NCBI GenBank assembly: GCA_903821995.1
Contig: CAIJNI010000066.1
Span: 20,530-84,529, forward strand
Direction: 5' to 3'
DNA from: an uncultured beta proteobacterium
GTDB taxonomy: Bacteria; Pseudomonadota; Gammaproteobacteria; Burkholderiales; Burkholderiaceae
Length of the DNA stretch: 64,000 nt
The notes beneath the pieces were generated by a model. The model had not been told where the DNA came from, did no database searches, and saw nothing but the letters and a program-made list of their open reading frames with translations. Shown here in pieces: positions 1 to 10,859 of this stretch (the stretch's first letter is position 1; each line of letters starts with the position of its first letter). Made by a program: the position numbers and the translations under genes.

Positions 1-232
1 ATTTCAAGAAATGGGGATTCATTTTTTACCATCTTCTGGTAATTTTGTATTGATTAAGGTTGGGGATGATGTTGAGGCGGGGACAAGAGTCAATTTAGCC
101 CTATTAAAGCAAGGCGTGATTGTTCGACCTGTTAATAATTATGGATTACCTGAATGGTTGCGGATTTCAATTGGATTACCTTCTGAAAATAAGGCTTTTT
201 TAATAGCACTTAAAAAAGCCTTAGGACGATAA
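1..232 (+). CDS. hisC: Histidinol-phosphate aminotransferase, C-terminal fragment (5' truncated by window)
   Basis: C-terminal HisC-like sequence (GVIVRPVNNYGLPEWLRISIGLPSENKAFLIALKKAL), directly upstream of tyrA-aroA as in many proteobacteria. Confidence 0.85.
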   Translation, partial: FQEMGIHFLPSSGNFVLIKVGDDVEAGTRVNLALLKQGVIVRPVNNYGLPEWLRISIGLPSENKAFLIALKKALGR

Positions 233-236
233 TCCT

Positions 237-1130
237 TTGACTTCATCTCCATCTAAAACCTTAGTTGCAAATGTGGCGTTCAATAAAGTTGTTCTCATTG
301 GTGTTGGTTTAATTGGCGCTTCTCTTGGACTTGCGCTAAAAAATAAAAAAATAGCTCAAAGCCTGGTGGGTTGTGGACGTTCTCAAAGTAATTTAGATGC
401 GGCATTACACATCGGTGCGATTGACTCCATTGGAAGCTTTGAAAAAGATATTTGTGATGCGGATCTCATTATCATTTCTGTTCCCGTATCCAAAACTCAA
501 AAAATTCTAGAAGGTGTATTGCCACATTTACAACCATCTACATTAATTATGGATGTGGGCAGTACAAAATCAGATGTGATTGCAGCAGCTAAGTTAGCTC
601 TAGGTGAGAAGGTCGGGCAATTCATTCCGGCGCATCCTATTGCGGGCGGGGCCAAACATGGGGCTTTTGCGGCTCAAGAAGATTTATTTTTAGATCGGCA
701 GGTCGTTCTTTGTCCGATTCAAGAAAATACCAAGGTGGCAACTGATCGTATTGAAGCACTTTGGGCTCAGTTGGGTTCAAACATTTATAAAATGTCTGCT
801 GTGCAACATGATGCAATATTTGCAACAGTCTCACACTTGCCGCATTTGTTGTCCTATGCGCTTATGCTGCAGGTAACTAATGCAGAGGATGCTTCTCTAA
901 AATTTAGGCATGCAGGCGCTGGTTTTCGCGATTTCACAAGAATTGCAGGTTCAAGTCCAGAAATGTGGCGAGACATTAGCATTGCAAACCGCGCATCGAT
1001 CCTAAAAGAACTAGATTCTTATCAGCAAATTCTGGATCGTATGAGGACGGCACTGCAAGAATCTGACGGCGAACTTTTAGAAAAAATGTTTACTCAAGCT
1101 AGTTTATCCAGAAATAACTGGGAGGGGTAA
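237..1130 (+). CDS. tyrA: Prephenate dehydrogenase
   Basis: NAD-binding [13 protein letters not shown] motif, [10 protein letters not shown]; followed by aroA. TTG start in the ORF track. Confidence 0.92.
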   Translation: MTSSPSKTLVANVAFNKVVLIGVGLIGASLGLALKNKKIAQSLVGCGRSQSNLDAALHIGAIDSIGSFEKDICDADLIIISVPVSKTQKILEGVLPHLQPSTLIMDVGSTKSDVIAAAKLALGEKVGQFIPAHPIAGGAKHGAFAAQEDLFLDRQVVLCPIQENTKVATDRIEALWAQLGSNIYKMSAVQHDAIFATVSHLPHLLSYALMLQVTNAEDASLKFRHAGAGFRDFTRIAGSSPEMWRDISIANRASILKELDSYQQILDRMRTALQESDGELLEKMFTQASLSRNNWEG

Positions 1131-1132
1131 TT

Positions 1133-2464
1133 GTGCATGTGCCATTGATTCAAATTCCAAAATTGTTTCATGCAAAGGGAAGTATTACTTTACCTGGGTC
1201 AAAAAGTATTTCCAATCGAGTTTTACTGCTCAGTGCATTGGCACAAGGGACAACTAGATTGTACGGGCTTTTAGACTCAGACGATACCCAGGTCATGTTA
1301 AGTGCGCTTCGGAAATTAGGAGTTACGCTTCATGATAATAAAAATATTGAATTGAGTTTAGACGTAGAAGGTTGCAATGGGGTATTTCCAGAAAAAGAAG
1401 CAGATTTATTTATGGGGAATGCAGGAACGGCGATTCGTCCCCTAACTGCTGCCTTAAGTGTGATGAGTGGGATATACCATTTGCATGGAGTTCCTCGTAT
1501 GCATGAGCGACCCATTAGAGACTTGGTTGATGGATTAACAACTATTGGTGCGCAAATTGATTATCTAGGTCAACAGGGTTATCCCCCTTTGCAGATTAAA
1601 CCTGGTCAGATTTTAACGAACAAACCAGTTCAAGTCCGGGGTGATGTATCGAGTCAGTTTTTAACGGCCCTATTGATGGCATTGCCATTAACCCAGCACT
1701 CGAATCCGATTGAAGTTCAGGTAAAAGGTGAGCTTATATCCAAACCCTATATTGAGATTACTTTACGTCTCATGGAAAAATTTGGGATAAAGGTTGAGAA
1801 TGAGGGTTGGCAACGTTTTATTATTCCGGCACATGAAAAAAAACAAGCTCCTGTTTATGTATCGCCAGGAGAGTTCTGGGTTGAAGGTGACGCATCATCT
1901 GCTTCTTATTTTTTGGCAGCAGGGGCATTAGGAGGTGGTCCTCTTAAGATTCACGGGGTGGGTCGAGAAAGTATTCAAGGTGATGTGGCTTTTGCTCAGG
2001 CACTATCCATGATGGGAGCCAATATCTCACAAGGACAAAACTGGATTGAAGTCAGAGGTATTGACACTGAGGACTTTAGACTAAAAGCCATTGAACTAGA
2101 TTGCACCGCAATTCCTGATGCTGCGATGACCTTAGCTGTCTTGGCGCTATTTGCAGATGGCCCATCGACGCTGACTGGGATAGCGAGTTGGAAAGTTAAA
2201 GAGACAGATAGGATTGCAGCAATGACCACAGAGCTTAAAAAGTTAGGTGCTCAAGTGATTGCTGGAGACGACTATATCAAAGTCACTCCTCCTGCGACTT
2301 GGTTGCATCCTAAAGGTGGTATTGACACCTATGACGACCACCGGATGGCGATGTGTTTTTCATTGGCGGCTTTTGGACCTCTGCCAATTCAAATCAATCA
2401 CCCCGAGTGTGTAACCAAGACTTACCCCAATTATTTTGATGATTTTTTAGGGATTGTTTCCTAA
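1133..2464 (+). CDS. aroA: 3-phosphoshikimate 1-carboxyvinyltransferase (EPSP synthase)
   Basis: [48 protein letters not shown] motifs. Confidence 0.97.
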   Translation: MHVPLIQIPKLFHAKGSITLPGSKSISNRVLLLSALAQGTTRLYGLLDSDDTQVMLSALRKLGVTLHDNKNIELSLDVEGCNGVFPEKEADLFMGNAGTAIRPLTAALSVMSGIYHLHGVPRMHERPIRDLVDGLTTIGAQIDYLGQQGYPPLQIKPGQILTNKPVQVRGDVSSQFLTALLMALPLTQHSNPIEVQVKGELISKPYIEITLRLMEKFGIKVENEGWQRFIIPAHEKKQAPVYVSPGEFWVEGDASSASYFLAAGALGGGPLKIHGVGRESIQGDVAFAQALSMMGANISQGQNWIEVRGIDTEDFRLKAIELDCTAIPDAAMTLAVLALFADGPSTLTGIASWKVKETDRIAAMTTELKKLGAQVIAGDDYIKVTPPATWLHPKGGIDTYDDHRMAMCFSLAAFGPLPIQINHPECVTKTYPNYFDDFLGIVS

Positions 2465-2465
2465 A

Positions 2466-3137
2466 ATGTCTAAAATGAGACTAATTCCGATTATCGCTAT
2501 TGATGGTCCTACAGCCTCGGGTAAAGGGACAGTTGCGCAAAAGGTTGCTCATAAACTTAAATTCAACTACCTAGATAGTGGGTCACTTTACAGATTAGTC
2601 GGCCTAGTGAGTAAAGAGCTTGGAGTTTCCTTTTCTCAAGAAAGTCAACTCTACGATATTGCAAAAAATCTCCCCGTTCACTTTGATGGCGAGAAGATAT
2701 TTTATAAGAATCAAGATGTTAGCGATTTAATTCGAACGGAAGAGATGGGGCTGCGGGCATCTGCAGTGGGTGCAATTCAGGCGGTTAGGCAAGGGTTATA
2801 TGATTTTCAGCGTTCATTTTTAACTACTCCTGGGTTGGTCGCAGATGGTCGGGACATGACAACGGTTATTTTTCCAGAAGCGCAGTTAAAGGTATTTTTA
2901 ACAGCAGATGTGGCAATTCGAGCAGAGCGTAGATATAAACAATTGATTGCCAAAGGTATTTCTGCTAATATATTGGTCTTGACTCAAGATTTAGAAGAAC
3001 GCGATGCGCGCGATATTGAGCGCACAGCATCTCCTCTTACTCTTGCAACAGGTGCAAAGATGTTGGATACGTCCCATTTGACAGTAGAGCAAGCTGTACG
3101 GCAAATACTGGGGTGGTACGAATTAACAGAGTTGTAA
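2466..3137 (+). CDS. cmk: Cytidylate kinase
   Basis: IAIDGPTASGKGTVAQKVA P-loop, DGRDMTTVIFPEA; start adjusted to the internal ATG (MSKMRLIPII) just after the aroA stop. Confidence 0.95.
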   Translation: MSKMRLIPIIAIDGPTASGKGTVAQKVAHKLKFNYLDSGSLYRLVGLVSKELGVSFSQESQLYDIAKNLPVHFDGEKIFYKNQDVSDLIRTEEMGLRASAVGAIQAVRQGLYDFQRSFLTTPGLVADGRDMTTVIFPEAQLKVFLTADVAIRAERRYKQLIAKGISANILVLTQDLEERDARDIERTASPLTLATGAKMLDTSHLTVEQAVRQILGWYELTEL

Positions 3138-3273
3138 GTTTTAAACAGAGTTGTAAAATAGATCTTTTTGTTGAATCCCGGCGCGCCATTTGTTAAGAGT
3201 GGTTCTATTAAAAGCGTCTCAATCGAAAGTTTTTTAACCTAACCGTCGGTTATGCCGATAAAAAGTGAAATTC

Positions 3274-4950
3274 ATGTCAGAATCTTTTGCAGCCTTATTC
3301 GAAGAATCCTTAGCCCGTTCAAATATGAAGACTGGGCAGGTCATCTCCGCTGAAGTGGTCCGTATTGACCATAATTTTGTAGTCGTAAATGCAGGTCTTA
3401 AATCAGAAGCATTTATTCCCGTTGAAGAATTCCATAATGACCAGGGTGAAATTGATGTTCAACCTGGTGATTTTGTTTCTGTAGCTATTGATGCTTTAGA
3501 AAATGGTTACGGTGACACGATATTGTCTCGTGACAAAGCAAAGCGTCTTGCATCTTGGATGAACCTTGAAAAAGCCTTAGAACAGGGCGAAATCGTAACT
3601 GGTTCTGTGACTGGTAAGGTTAAGGGTGGTTTAACTGTAATGGTTAACGGCATCCGTGCTTTCTTACCAGGTTCTTTATTGGATACGCGTCCAATTAAAG
3701 ATACATCTCCGTTTGAAGGTAAGACCATGGATTTCAAAGTGATCAAGCTTGATCGCAAGAGAAATAACGTTGTCTTGTCACGCCGTGCTGTAGTTGAGGC
3801 AAGCCAAGGTGAAGAGCGTAGCAAGTTAATGGAAAACCTAAAAGAAGGTACGGTTGTCCAAGGAATCATTAAAAATATTACTGACTACGGCGCATTCGTA
3901 GACTTAGGTGGTATTGATGGTTTGTTACACATTACTGACTTAGCATGGCGTCGTGTTCGTCATCCAAGTGAAGTGTTGACCGTAGGACAAGAAGTGACTG
4001 CAAAAATCCTACGTTACGACCAAGATAAAAACCGTGTTTCATTAGGTATTAAACAATTAGGTGATGATCCATGGGTTGGTATTGCACGTCGTTACCCACC
4101 AAGTACACGTTTGTTTGGTAAGGTTACTAATTTGACTGACTATGGTGCTTTCGTAGAAATCGAGACAGGTATTGAAGGACTAGTTCACGTTTCTGAAATG
4201 GACTGGACTAATAAAAATATTGCTCCAGGAAAAGCGGTTCAATTAGGCTTAGAAGTCGAAGTTATGGTCCTTGATATTGACGAAGATAAACGTCGTATTA
4301 GTCTAGGTATGAAGCAATGTAAAACAAATCCATGGGATGAGTTTGCTCGCTTACACAATAAGGGTGATAAATTATCAGGCGCAATTAAATCCATTACTGA
4401 TTTTGGTGTCTTTATTGGATTAGATGGCGGTATAGATGGTTTGGTTCATTTATCTGACTTATCTTGGCAGGAATCTGGTGAAGAAGCTGTCAAGAAGTTC
4501 AAAAAAGGTGACGAGATTGAAGCAGTTGTTCTTGCCATTGATGTTGAAAAAGAGCGTATTTCTCTTGGTGTCAAACAGCTTTCAGGTGATCCATTTAATA
4601 ATTTCACTGCGGAAAATGACAAAGGTGCTTTAGTTAAGGGGACCGTGAAGTCAATTGATGCTAAGGGTGCTGTGATTCAGTTGGTTGATGAAGTCGAAGG
4701 GTACTTACGTGCTTCTGAAATATCAACAGACCGTGTGGAAGATGCCAGGAATGTTCTCAAAGAAGGTGATAGCATTACTGCGATGATTATTAACGTTGAT
4801 CGCAAATCGAGAAGTATTAATTTATCGATCAAAGCGAAAGACAGTGCTGATCAGCAAGAAGCCATGACGAAGTTGCAACAAAATGACGCAAGTTCTGGAA
4901 CTACTAATCTAGGTGCTTTGCTTAAAGCTAAGCTTGATAATCAAGGGTAA
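3274..4950 (+). CDS. rpsA: 30S ribosomal protein S1
   Basis: Six S1 repeats (e.g. [27 protein letters not shown]); start [13 protein letters not shown] at ATG 3274, nine bases inside the GTG-started ORF. Confidence 0.98.
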   Translation: MSESFAALFEESLARSNMKTGQVISAEVVRIDHNFVVVNAGLKSEAFIPVEEFHNDQGEIDVQPGDFVSVAIDALENGYGDTILSRDKAKRLASWMNLEKALEQGEIVTGSVTGKVKGGLTVMVNGIRAFLPGSLLDTRPIKDTSPFEGKTMDFKVIKLDRKRNNVVLSRRAVVEASQGEERSKLMENLKEGTVVQGIIKNITDYGAFVDLGGIDGLLHITDLAWRRVRHPSEVLTVGQEVTAKILRYDQDKNRVSLGIKQLGDDPWVGIARRYPPSTRLFGKVTNLTDYGAFVEIETGIEGLVHVSEMDWTNKNIAPGKAVQLGLEVEVMVLDIDEDKRRISLGMKQCKTNPWDEFARLHNKGDKLSGAIKSITDFGVFIGLDGGIDGLVHLSDLSWQESGEEAVKKFKKGDEIEAVVLAIDVEKERISLGVKQLSGDPFNNFTAENDKGALVKGTVKSIDAKGAVIQLVDEVEGYLRASEISTDRVEDARNVLKEGDSITAMIINVDRKSRSINLSIKAKDSADQQEAMTKLQQNDASSGTTNLGALLKAKLDNQG

Positions 4951-4957
4951 TGTATAG

Positions 4958-4993
4958 AATGCCGCTACCTTTGTGTAGCGGTATTCATTTTTT
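4958..4993 (+). terminator. Rho-independent terminator downstream of rpsA
   Basis: aatgccgctac-ctttgt-gtagcggtatt hairpin followed by cattttttt-like T tract. Confidence 0.8.
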
Positions 4994-5007
4994 AGGAATT
5001 TGTTTTT

Positions 5008-5376
5008 ATGAACCAAAATGACCTAATCACTAGAACATCAGACGACTCTGAGAATTCAATTACTCGCTCAGAGTTAGTTGAACTCTTATCTCAGCAATTT
5101 CCGCAATTACTTCCGCGAGATGTTGAGATGGCCGTTAAGACGCTTTTAGATACCATGACAAAGGCGCTGGTAGATGGCAAGCGAATTGAACTTCGAGGTG
5201 TTGGAAGTTTTGTTTTGCATCATCGTCCTGCTCGAGTAGGTAGAAATCCAAAATCAGGAGATACGGTACATATACCTGAGAAAAAAGTACCTCATTTTAA
5301 GCCTGGTAAAGAATTACGTGAAAGAGTTGATTACAAGGCCTCGGCCAATTCAGTGAAAAATGGCAAGGTGGAATGA
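5008..5376 (+). CDS. ihfB: Integration host factor subunit beta
   Basis: HU/IHF fold [16 protein letters not shown]...[30 protein letters not shown]; downstream of rpsA. Confidence 0.93.
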   Translation: MNQNDLITRTSDDSENSITRSELVELLSQQFPQLLPRDVEMAVKTLLDTMTKALVDGKRIELRGVGSFVLHHRPARVGRNPKSGDTVHIPEKKVPHFKPGKELRERVDYKASANSVKNGKVE

Positions 5377-5615
5377 CCGTTATTTTGCAGTCGATTTGGA
5401 GACTCTTGTTAATTGCTACGCGGGTTGTTTTGTTCTTGTTTCTATTTATTATTGCAACCTCTAATTTCCAGACAGTAGAATTACAGTGGTTTCCTGGACA
5501 AGTATTTAGTATCTCTGTTGCATTCTTATGCCTAGGGTTTTTCCTTTTGGGGATTCTTTTATCAGGCCTATCCTTTTATAAAACAAGTCGCCGGGCGAAA
5601 ATCAATGCAGATTGA
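5373..5615 (+). CDS. lapA: Lipopolysaccharide assembly protein A domain protein
   Basis: Two-TM small protein with [37 protein letters not shown]; upstream of lapB. Confidence 0.85.
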   Translation: MTVILQSIWRLLLIATRVVLFLFLFIIATSNFQTVELQWFPGQVFSISVAFLCLGFFLLGILLSGLSFYKTSRRAKINAD

Positions 5616-6816
5616 AAATTTCGCATTGGTGTCATTGCCGATTATGTTCGGATTGGGGTGGCTTGCTTCAACTTGGGATAAAAGGCTTGAGGATGCTGAA
5701 GATGAAATTGATCGTGCAAAAAAGCAAAAATCAACATTTCGAGGCTTAAATCTACTTCTCAGTGAGCAACCAGATAAGGCGATCGATGCTTTGGTAGAAG
5801 TTGCCCAATTAGATCCAGAAACTGTTGAGCTACATTTTGCCTTAGGGAGCTTATTCCGTCGTCGTGGAGAAACCGAAAGGGCTATCCGAGTTCACCAACA
5901 CCTTGTCAATCGTACAGATATATCCACTCGCGATAAAGATCATGCCGCTTATGAATTGGGTAGAGATTTTTTAAGAGCAGGGCTATTAGATAGGGCTGAG
6001 CTCAGCTTAAACCGAGTTGGTCGTGGAAGATATAGTGAGCAGGCTAAAACTGCTTTATTAGAAATGTATCAAATTGAAAAAGATTGGCAAAAGGCAATCA
6101 TTTCTGCCAAAGAATTAACGAATTCAAAAGATCAAAATTACCCGCATCAAATTGCACACTTTTATTGTGAGATTACTGTAGAAGCATTACGAAGAAAAGA
6201 AATTCAAGCAGCACAAACTGCTGTAAACAAAGCTATAGAAATAGTTCCTGATCATATACGGGGAATTATTTTGCAGGGTGAATTAATGATGGCGATGCAA
6301 AGGCCTCAAGAGGCAATCGAGATATGGAAAAAAATTGAGGGGCACCATCCAGCATATTTGCCTTTGATAGCAGATCGATGGATGAAAGCTTATCAAGATT
6401 GTGACAATGCTTTCGAAGGGTTGCACATGCTTAAGAAAAACCTGGACCAGCATGCTGGGGGTGAGCTTTTAGAACAGGTATTTAAATACGTGATTGAGAT
6501 TGAAGGGCCTGAAATCGCAGAGCAATTAATGGGGGCAGTATTACTGCACACACCAAGTCTGATTGCAATGCAAAAGCGTTTTGAAGCGCAGTACCTCATT
6601 GCCCAAAAAGCTCACCAAGAAGAGCGAGCGAGCGATATTAAAGCTTCTTTAGATTTATTAAAGCAAAGAACTAACATACTGGTGAAGTACACCTGTAGTA
6701 GTTGTGGATTTAGGGCGAGGCGCTTTTATTGGCAGTGTCCAGGCTGTAATCATTGGGATGTATACTCACCGAAACGGAATGAAGGTTTTTCACCCAGCAC
6801 AACGCCATCGATGTAA
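5605..6816 (+). CDS. lapB: Lipopolysaccharide assembly protein B (TPR protein with rubredoxin-like metal site)
   Basis: TPR array plus C-terminal CSSCGFRARRFYWQCPGCNHWD. Confidence 0.92.
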   Translation: MQIENFALVSLPIMFGLGWLASTWDKRLEDAEDEIDRAKKQKSTFRGLNLLLSEQPDKAIDALVEVAQLDPETVELHFALGSLFRRRGETERAIRVHQHLVNRTDISTRDKDHAAYELGRDFLRAGLLDRAELSLNRVGRGRYSEQAKTALLEMYQIEKDWQKAIISAKELTNSKDQNYPHQIAHFYCEITVEALRRKEIQAAQTAVNKAIEIVPDHIRGIILQGELMMAMQRPQEAIEIWKKIEGHHPAYLPLIADRWMKAYQDCDNAFEGLHMLKKNLDQHAGGELLEQVFKYVIEIEGPEIAEQLMGAVLLHTPSLIAMQKRFEAQYLIAQKAHQEERASDIKASLDLLKQRTNILVKYTCSSCGFRARRFYWQCPGCNHWDVYSPKRNEGFSPSTTPSM

Positions 6817-6843
6817 GACATAAAAAATGTAGAGGAGAATTTT

Positions 6844-8208
6844 GTGAAAGTGACCATTATTGGAAGTGGATACGTCGGACTGGTCACAGGTGCCTGTTTG
6901 GCAGAACTGGGTAATGAAGTATTTTGTCTTGATCTGGATAAAAAAAAGATTGATTTGTTAAATTCGGGTGGCGTACCTATTTATGAGCCAGGTTTAAAAG
7001 AAATCATTGAGCGTAATTTTCAAGCTAAGAGAATCCAATTCTCAACGGATATTAAGGCAAGTGTTGATCATGGCGAAATACAATTTATAGCTGTGGGGAC
7101 TCCTCCAGATGAAGACGGTTCTGCTGATTTGCAATATGTTCTTGCTGCGGCTAAAAACATTGGTCGTTATATGGACGGATCAAAGGTAGTGATTGATAAA
7201 TCGACTGTGCCTGTTGGCACAGCTCACCGTGTCAAAGAAACCATCTTTCAGGAATTAAAAGACCGTCAATTAGATAACATTAAATTCTCTGTAGTATCTA
7301 ATCCAGAATTTTTAAAAGAGGGGGCGGCGGTAGAAGACTTTATGCGCCCAGATCGTATTGTTGTGGGAACAGATGACGATGAAAATGGACGTTATGCCAA
7401 AGATCTTGTCAGAAAGTTGTATAGCCCATTTAACAGAAACCATGAACGAACTTTTTACATGGATGTAAAGAGCTCTGAGCTCACTAAGTATGCTGCTAAT
7501 TCTATGTTGGCAACGCGTATTTCCTTTATGAATGAATTGGCAAATTTAGCTGATGTTGTTGGTGCTGATATTGAGTCTGTTAGACAGGGTATCGGCTCTG
7601 ATTCAAGAATTGGTTATGGATTTCTTTATGCAGGGACGGGTTATGGAGGATCATGTTTTCCGAAAGATGTACAAGCTCTTGCGAAAACCGCCAATGATCA
7701 CCACTTAGATTTAAAGATATTACGTGCCGTTGAAGATGTTAATGAGGCGCAAAAGAAAATTCTAGTGAATAAAATTTTAAAACAATTTGGGCAAGATTTA
7801 TCTGGTAAGACCTTTGCATTGTGGGGGTTAGCGTTTAAGCCAAATACTGATGATATGAGAGAGGCTCCAAGCCGGATTATTATTAATGAGTTAGTTCATC
7901 GTGGCGCAAGTATTGTGGCCCATGACCCTGTAGCAACTCAAGAAGCTTTGCATGCGTTAGCTCAAGATTTTAAAGGGACCCCTGAATTATTAGGGCGGGT
8001 AAGGACCGTTGATAATCCAATGAAAGCAGTAGTAGGAGCGGATGCTTTAATTATTGTTACAGAATGGAAAGCATTTCGCAGTCCTAACTTTGAGACGCTC
8101 AAGGCGCAGATGAAAAACCCCATCATCTTTGATGGAAGAAACTTATATGACCCGACAGCACTTTCAGAGTTAGGCTTTGTTTATCATGGTATTGGTCGAC
8201 ATAACTAA
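6844..8208 (+). CDS. ugd: UDP-glucose 6-dehydrogenase
   Basis: [39 protein letters not shown] active-site Cys motif. Confidence 0.95.
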   Translation: MKVTIIGSGYVGLVTGACLAELGNEVFCLDLDKKKIDLLNSGGVPIYEPGLKEIIERNFQAKRIQFSTDIKASVDHGEIQFIAVGTPPDEDGSADLQYVLAAAKNIGRYMDGSKVVIDKSTVPVGTAHRVKETIFQELKDRQLDNIKFSVVSNPEFLKEGAAVEDFMRPDRIVVGTDDDENGRYAKDLVRKLYSPFNRNHERTFYMDVKSSELTKYAANSMLATRISFMNELANLADVVGADIESVRQGIGSDSRIGYGFLYAGTGYGGSCFPKDVQALAKTANDHHLDLKILRAVEDVNEAQKKILVNKILKQFGQDLSGKTFALWGLAFKPNTDDMREAPSRIIINELVHRGASIVAHDPVATQEALHALAQDFKGTPELLGRVRTVDNPMKAVVGADALIIVTEWKAFRSPNFETLKAQMKNPIIFDGRNLYDPTALSELGFVYHGIGRHN

Positions 8209-8225
8209 ACTCGAATTACAATCTA

Positions 8226-9191
8226 TTGATGGTAAATACAAATCCGGCCCCTATGATCAAGCTTGAAGAGTCTGATGTCATTGCATTTAAAAAAGTGCAA
8301 ATTCTTGTGGTGGGTGATGTAATGTTGGATCGTTACTGGTTTGGCGATACTGATAGGATATCTCCAGAGGCTCCCGTTCCTGTGGTTCAGATACAAAGAA
8401 TGGAAGAGCGACTAGGGGGTGCTGCTAACGTCTCGCGTAATGGAGCGTCATTAGGTGCGAATATCAGTATTCTGGGCCTGATTGGTGATGATGAGCCTGG
8501 TAAAACACTCAATCACATGTTATCGGGTCTTGGGATTTCTAGTCATTTACAAGTAGATGCCTCGGTTCCAACCATAGTTAAACTACGCGTTATTGCAAGA
8601 CAACAGCAATTAATCCGATTGGACTTTGAGCAAGAGCCCACTAAAGATGCGCTTTTATCTAAGTTGGCTATTTTTGAGTCAGAGTTACCTAAAGCCCAGA
8701 CTGTTATCTTGTCGGATTATGGTAAAGGGGCTCTTAAGCATATTCATCAAATGATTGAGAAGGCGCGTGCGGCCAATAAAATGGTATTGGTTGATCCTAA
8801 GGGTTCTGATTTTAATAAATACCGTGGAGCCACCGCTATTACCCCCAATAGAAGTGAATTAAGACAGGTGATTGGTCCGTGGTCAAATGAAGTTGATTTG
8901 ACACAAAAGGCTCAAAACTTAAGAGAAGATTTAGGCTTAGAGGCACTTCTTCTGACTCGATCTGAAGAGGGAATGACTTTATTTAGAAAAAATGAAGTTA
9001 CTCATGTTTCTGCTCAGGCGCGAGAGGTCTTTGATGTATCTGGCGCTGGTGACACTGTGATTAGTGCTTTAGCGGTAGCTTTAACGGCGGGTTGGGATTG
9101 GCACAAAGCGATGTGTCTTGCTAACCGTGCGGGTGGGATTGTGGTTGGCAAGTTAGGTACTGCGACTGTATCTTGGGAGGAACTATTATGA
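8226..9191 (+). CDS. rfaE1: D-glycero-beta-D-manno-heptose-7-phosphate kinase (kinase-only HldE/RfaE1)
   Basis: PfkB family signatures [15 protein letters not shown] and [18 protein letters not shown]; no nucleotidyltransferase domain. Confidence 0.9.
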   Translation: MMVNTNPAPMIKLEESDVIAFKKVQILVVGDVMLDRYWFGDTDRISPEAPVPVVQIQRMEERLGGAANVSRNGASLGANISILGLIGDDEPGKTLNHMLSGLGISSHLQVDASVPTIVKLRVIARQQQLIRLDFEQEPTKDALLSKLAIFESELPKAQTVILSDYGKGALKHIHQMIEKARAANKMVLVDPKGSDFNKYRGATAITPNRSELRQVIGPWSNEVDLTQKAQNLREDLGLEALLLTRSEEGMTLFRKNEVTHVSAQAREVFDVSGAGDTVISALAVALTAGWDWHKAMCLANRAGGIVVGKLGTATVSWEELL

Positions 9192-10216
9192 GATACATTG
9201 TGACAGGTGCAGCAGGGTTTATTGGATCGAATTTAGTTGAAGCGCTTAATCAGCGTGGAGTTACCGACATTATTGTTGTTGACGAGTTGATTCCAGCGAT
9301 GAAGTATCGCAATTTAGCAGACCTTGATATTGCAGATTATGTCGATAAAAGCGAATTCTTAGACAGCTTAGAAGCGGGTCGTTTTGGCAAGATTGATGGG
9401 GTGTTGCATCAAGGTGCTTGTTCTGACACGATGGAATCTAATGGGAAGATGATGATGGAAAACAACTTCCGTTACACCTTACGTCTATTAGATTTATGTC
9501 AATCTCAAAAAATTCCTCTTTTATACGCTTCATCAGCAGCAACATATGGTGGATCAGGCTCCTTTATAGAAGCCCGCCAATTTGAGAAGCCTCTTAATGT
9601 TTATGGTTATTCAAAATTTCTATTTGATCAAGTATTGCGACGTCGATTACTTGAAAAGTCATTGAGTTCTCAAGTAGTTGGGTTTAGGTATTTTAACGTT
9701 TACGGTCCAAGAGAATCTCATAAAGGCCGAATGGCTTCTGTGGCATTTCATCATTTTCACGAGTACACCAAGAATGGTGTGGTTAAGTTATTTGGATCGC
9801 ATGATGGTTATGAAGCTGGAGAGCAATCGAGAGATTTTGTTTCTGTATCAGATGTGGTTAAAGTTAACTTATTCTTTTTAGATCATCCAGAAAAAAGTGG
9901 TATTTTTAATTTAGGAACGGGTAGAGCGCAACCGTTTAATGACATCGCAAAAACTGTAGTTAATAGCTTAGAAAAAAATAAATCAGGAAATGATTTTAGT
10001 GAACAATCTCTTGAAAATTTAGTCAAGAATAAAAAAATTCAGTACATTGATTTTCCGGATGACTTAAAGGGTAAATATCAATCATTTACAGAAGCAAGCT
10101 TAGAGCATTTACGGCACGCTGGATATCAACAAGACTTCTTATCGGTTGAGCAGGGTGTGGGCCAATACATTACTTGGCTATCAGCTAATGCTGATTATCT
10201 TGCAGCGCCGCTTTAA
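9188..10216 (+). CDS. hldD: ADP-L-glycero-D-manno-heptose 6-epimerase
   Basis: [34 protein letters not shown]; start moved to ATG 9188. Confidence 0.95.
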   Translation: MRYIVTGAAGFIGSNLVEALNQRGVTDIIVVDELIPAMKYRNLADLDIADYVDKSEFLDSLEAGRFGKIDGVLHQGACSDTMESNGKMMMENNFRYTLRLLDLCQSQKIPLLYASSAATYGGSGSFIEARQFEKPLNVYGYSKFLFDQVLRRRLLEKSLSSQVVGFRYFNVYGPRESHKGRMASVAFHHFHEYTKNGVVKLFGSHDGYEAGEQSRDFVSVSDVVKVNLFFLDHPEKSGIFNLGTGRAQPFNDIAKTVVNSLEKNKSGNDFSEQSLENLVKNKKIQYIDFPDDLKGKYQSFTEASLEHLRHAGYQQDFLSVEQGVGQYITWLSANADYLAAPL

Positions 10217-10302
10217 ATTCATTTAGCTGTCAACGGATTCTAATTACTCTCGTTAGATCATTCCCAAGGCATTTGTTTTGGGAAACTAACTTAGGAGAAA
10301 TT

Positions 10303-10650
10303 ATGGATTTATGTCACATCAAAAATCAATTATGGCGCTTTAAAAAAAGCTTAATTACTGCAGCAATGATGACCTCGATGTTGTTAGGTGGGTACGCCTA
10401 TGCTATAGACATTAACACGGCTACTCAAGAGACCTTAGAAGCAGTTAAGGGTGTAGGGCCAACTCGTGCCAAGGCAATTATCGCTGAACGTGACAAGGGT
10501 GGAAGTTTTCAAAGTATTGATGATTTAAGTCAACGCGTTAAAGGGATTGGTCAAAAGACAATTACTAAAATGCAAGAATCAGGGTTGAATTTCGAAGGGC
10601 GTTCTTCGCCTAAAAGTAGCAAAACTTCAAGGACGCGTCAATCTCAGTAG
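10303..10650 (+). CDS. ComEA-type helix-hairpin-helix DNA-binding protein
   Basis: Signal peptide then IDINTATQETLEAVKGVGPTRAKAIIAERDKGGSFQSIDDLSQRVKGIGQKT; start set to ATG 10303 with ggaga SD. Confidence 0.88.
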   Translation: MDLCHIKNQLWRFKKSLITAAMMTSMLLGGYAYAIDINTATQETLEAVKGVGPTRAKAIIAERDKGGSFQSIDDLSQRVKGIGQKTITKMQESGLNFEGRSSPKSSKTSRTRQSQ

Positions 10651-10784
10651 GGTGATGAAGTACAGTGGGCCTTCAATAGAACTCCAGTTAAAGAAGTATT
10701 CTAGAAGGCAAAGAAAGCCAAGGGGCTCTTATGATATTAAGGTCAAATTAAAACCTTAAAAAGAGTAAGTTATTAAAAATTGTG

Positions 10785-10831
10785 CGGAATAGATATAGCT
10801 GATTAAAATAAGCTGTCTATTCCGTTTTTTT
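10785..10831 (+). terminator. Rho-independent terminator between comEA and cysM
   Basis: cggaataga-tat-agct ... agct-g-tctattccg stem followed by ttttttt. Confidence 0.85.
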
Positions 10832-10859
10832 ATGAGCATTGCAATTAGGGGGACTTCAT

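Noticed and set aside
3507-3869. 120-aa antisense ORF within rpsA
   Set aside because: Entirely inside a conserved ribosomal gene; composition looks like a codon-bias shadow and matches no recognisable family.
10651-10831. comEA-cysM spacer as 6S RNA or tmRNA
   Set aside because: I could not find the hallmark long central-bubble helix of 6S or the tRNA-like ends of tmRNA; kept only as an unclassified structured RNA candidate.
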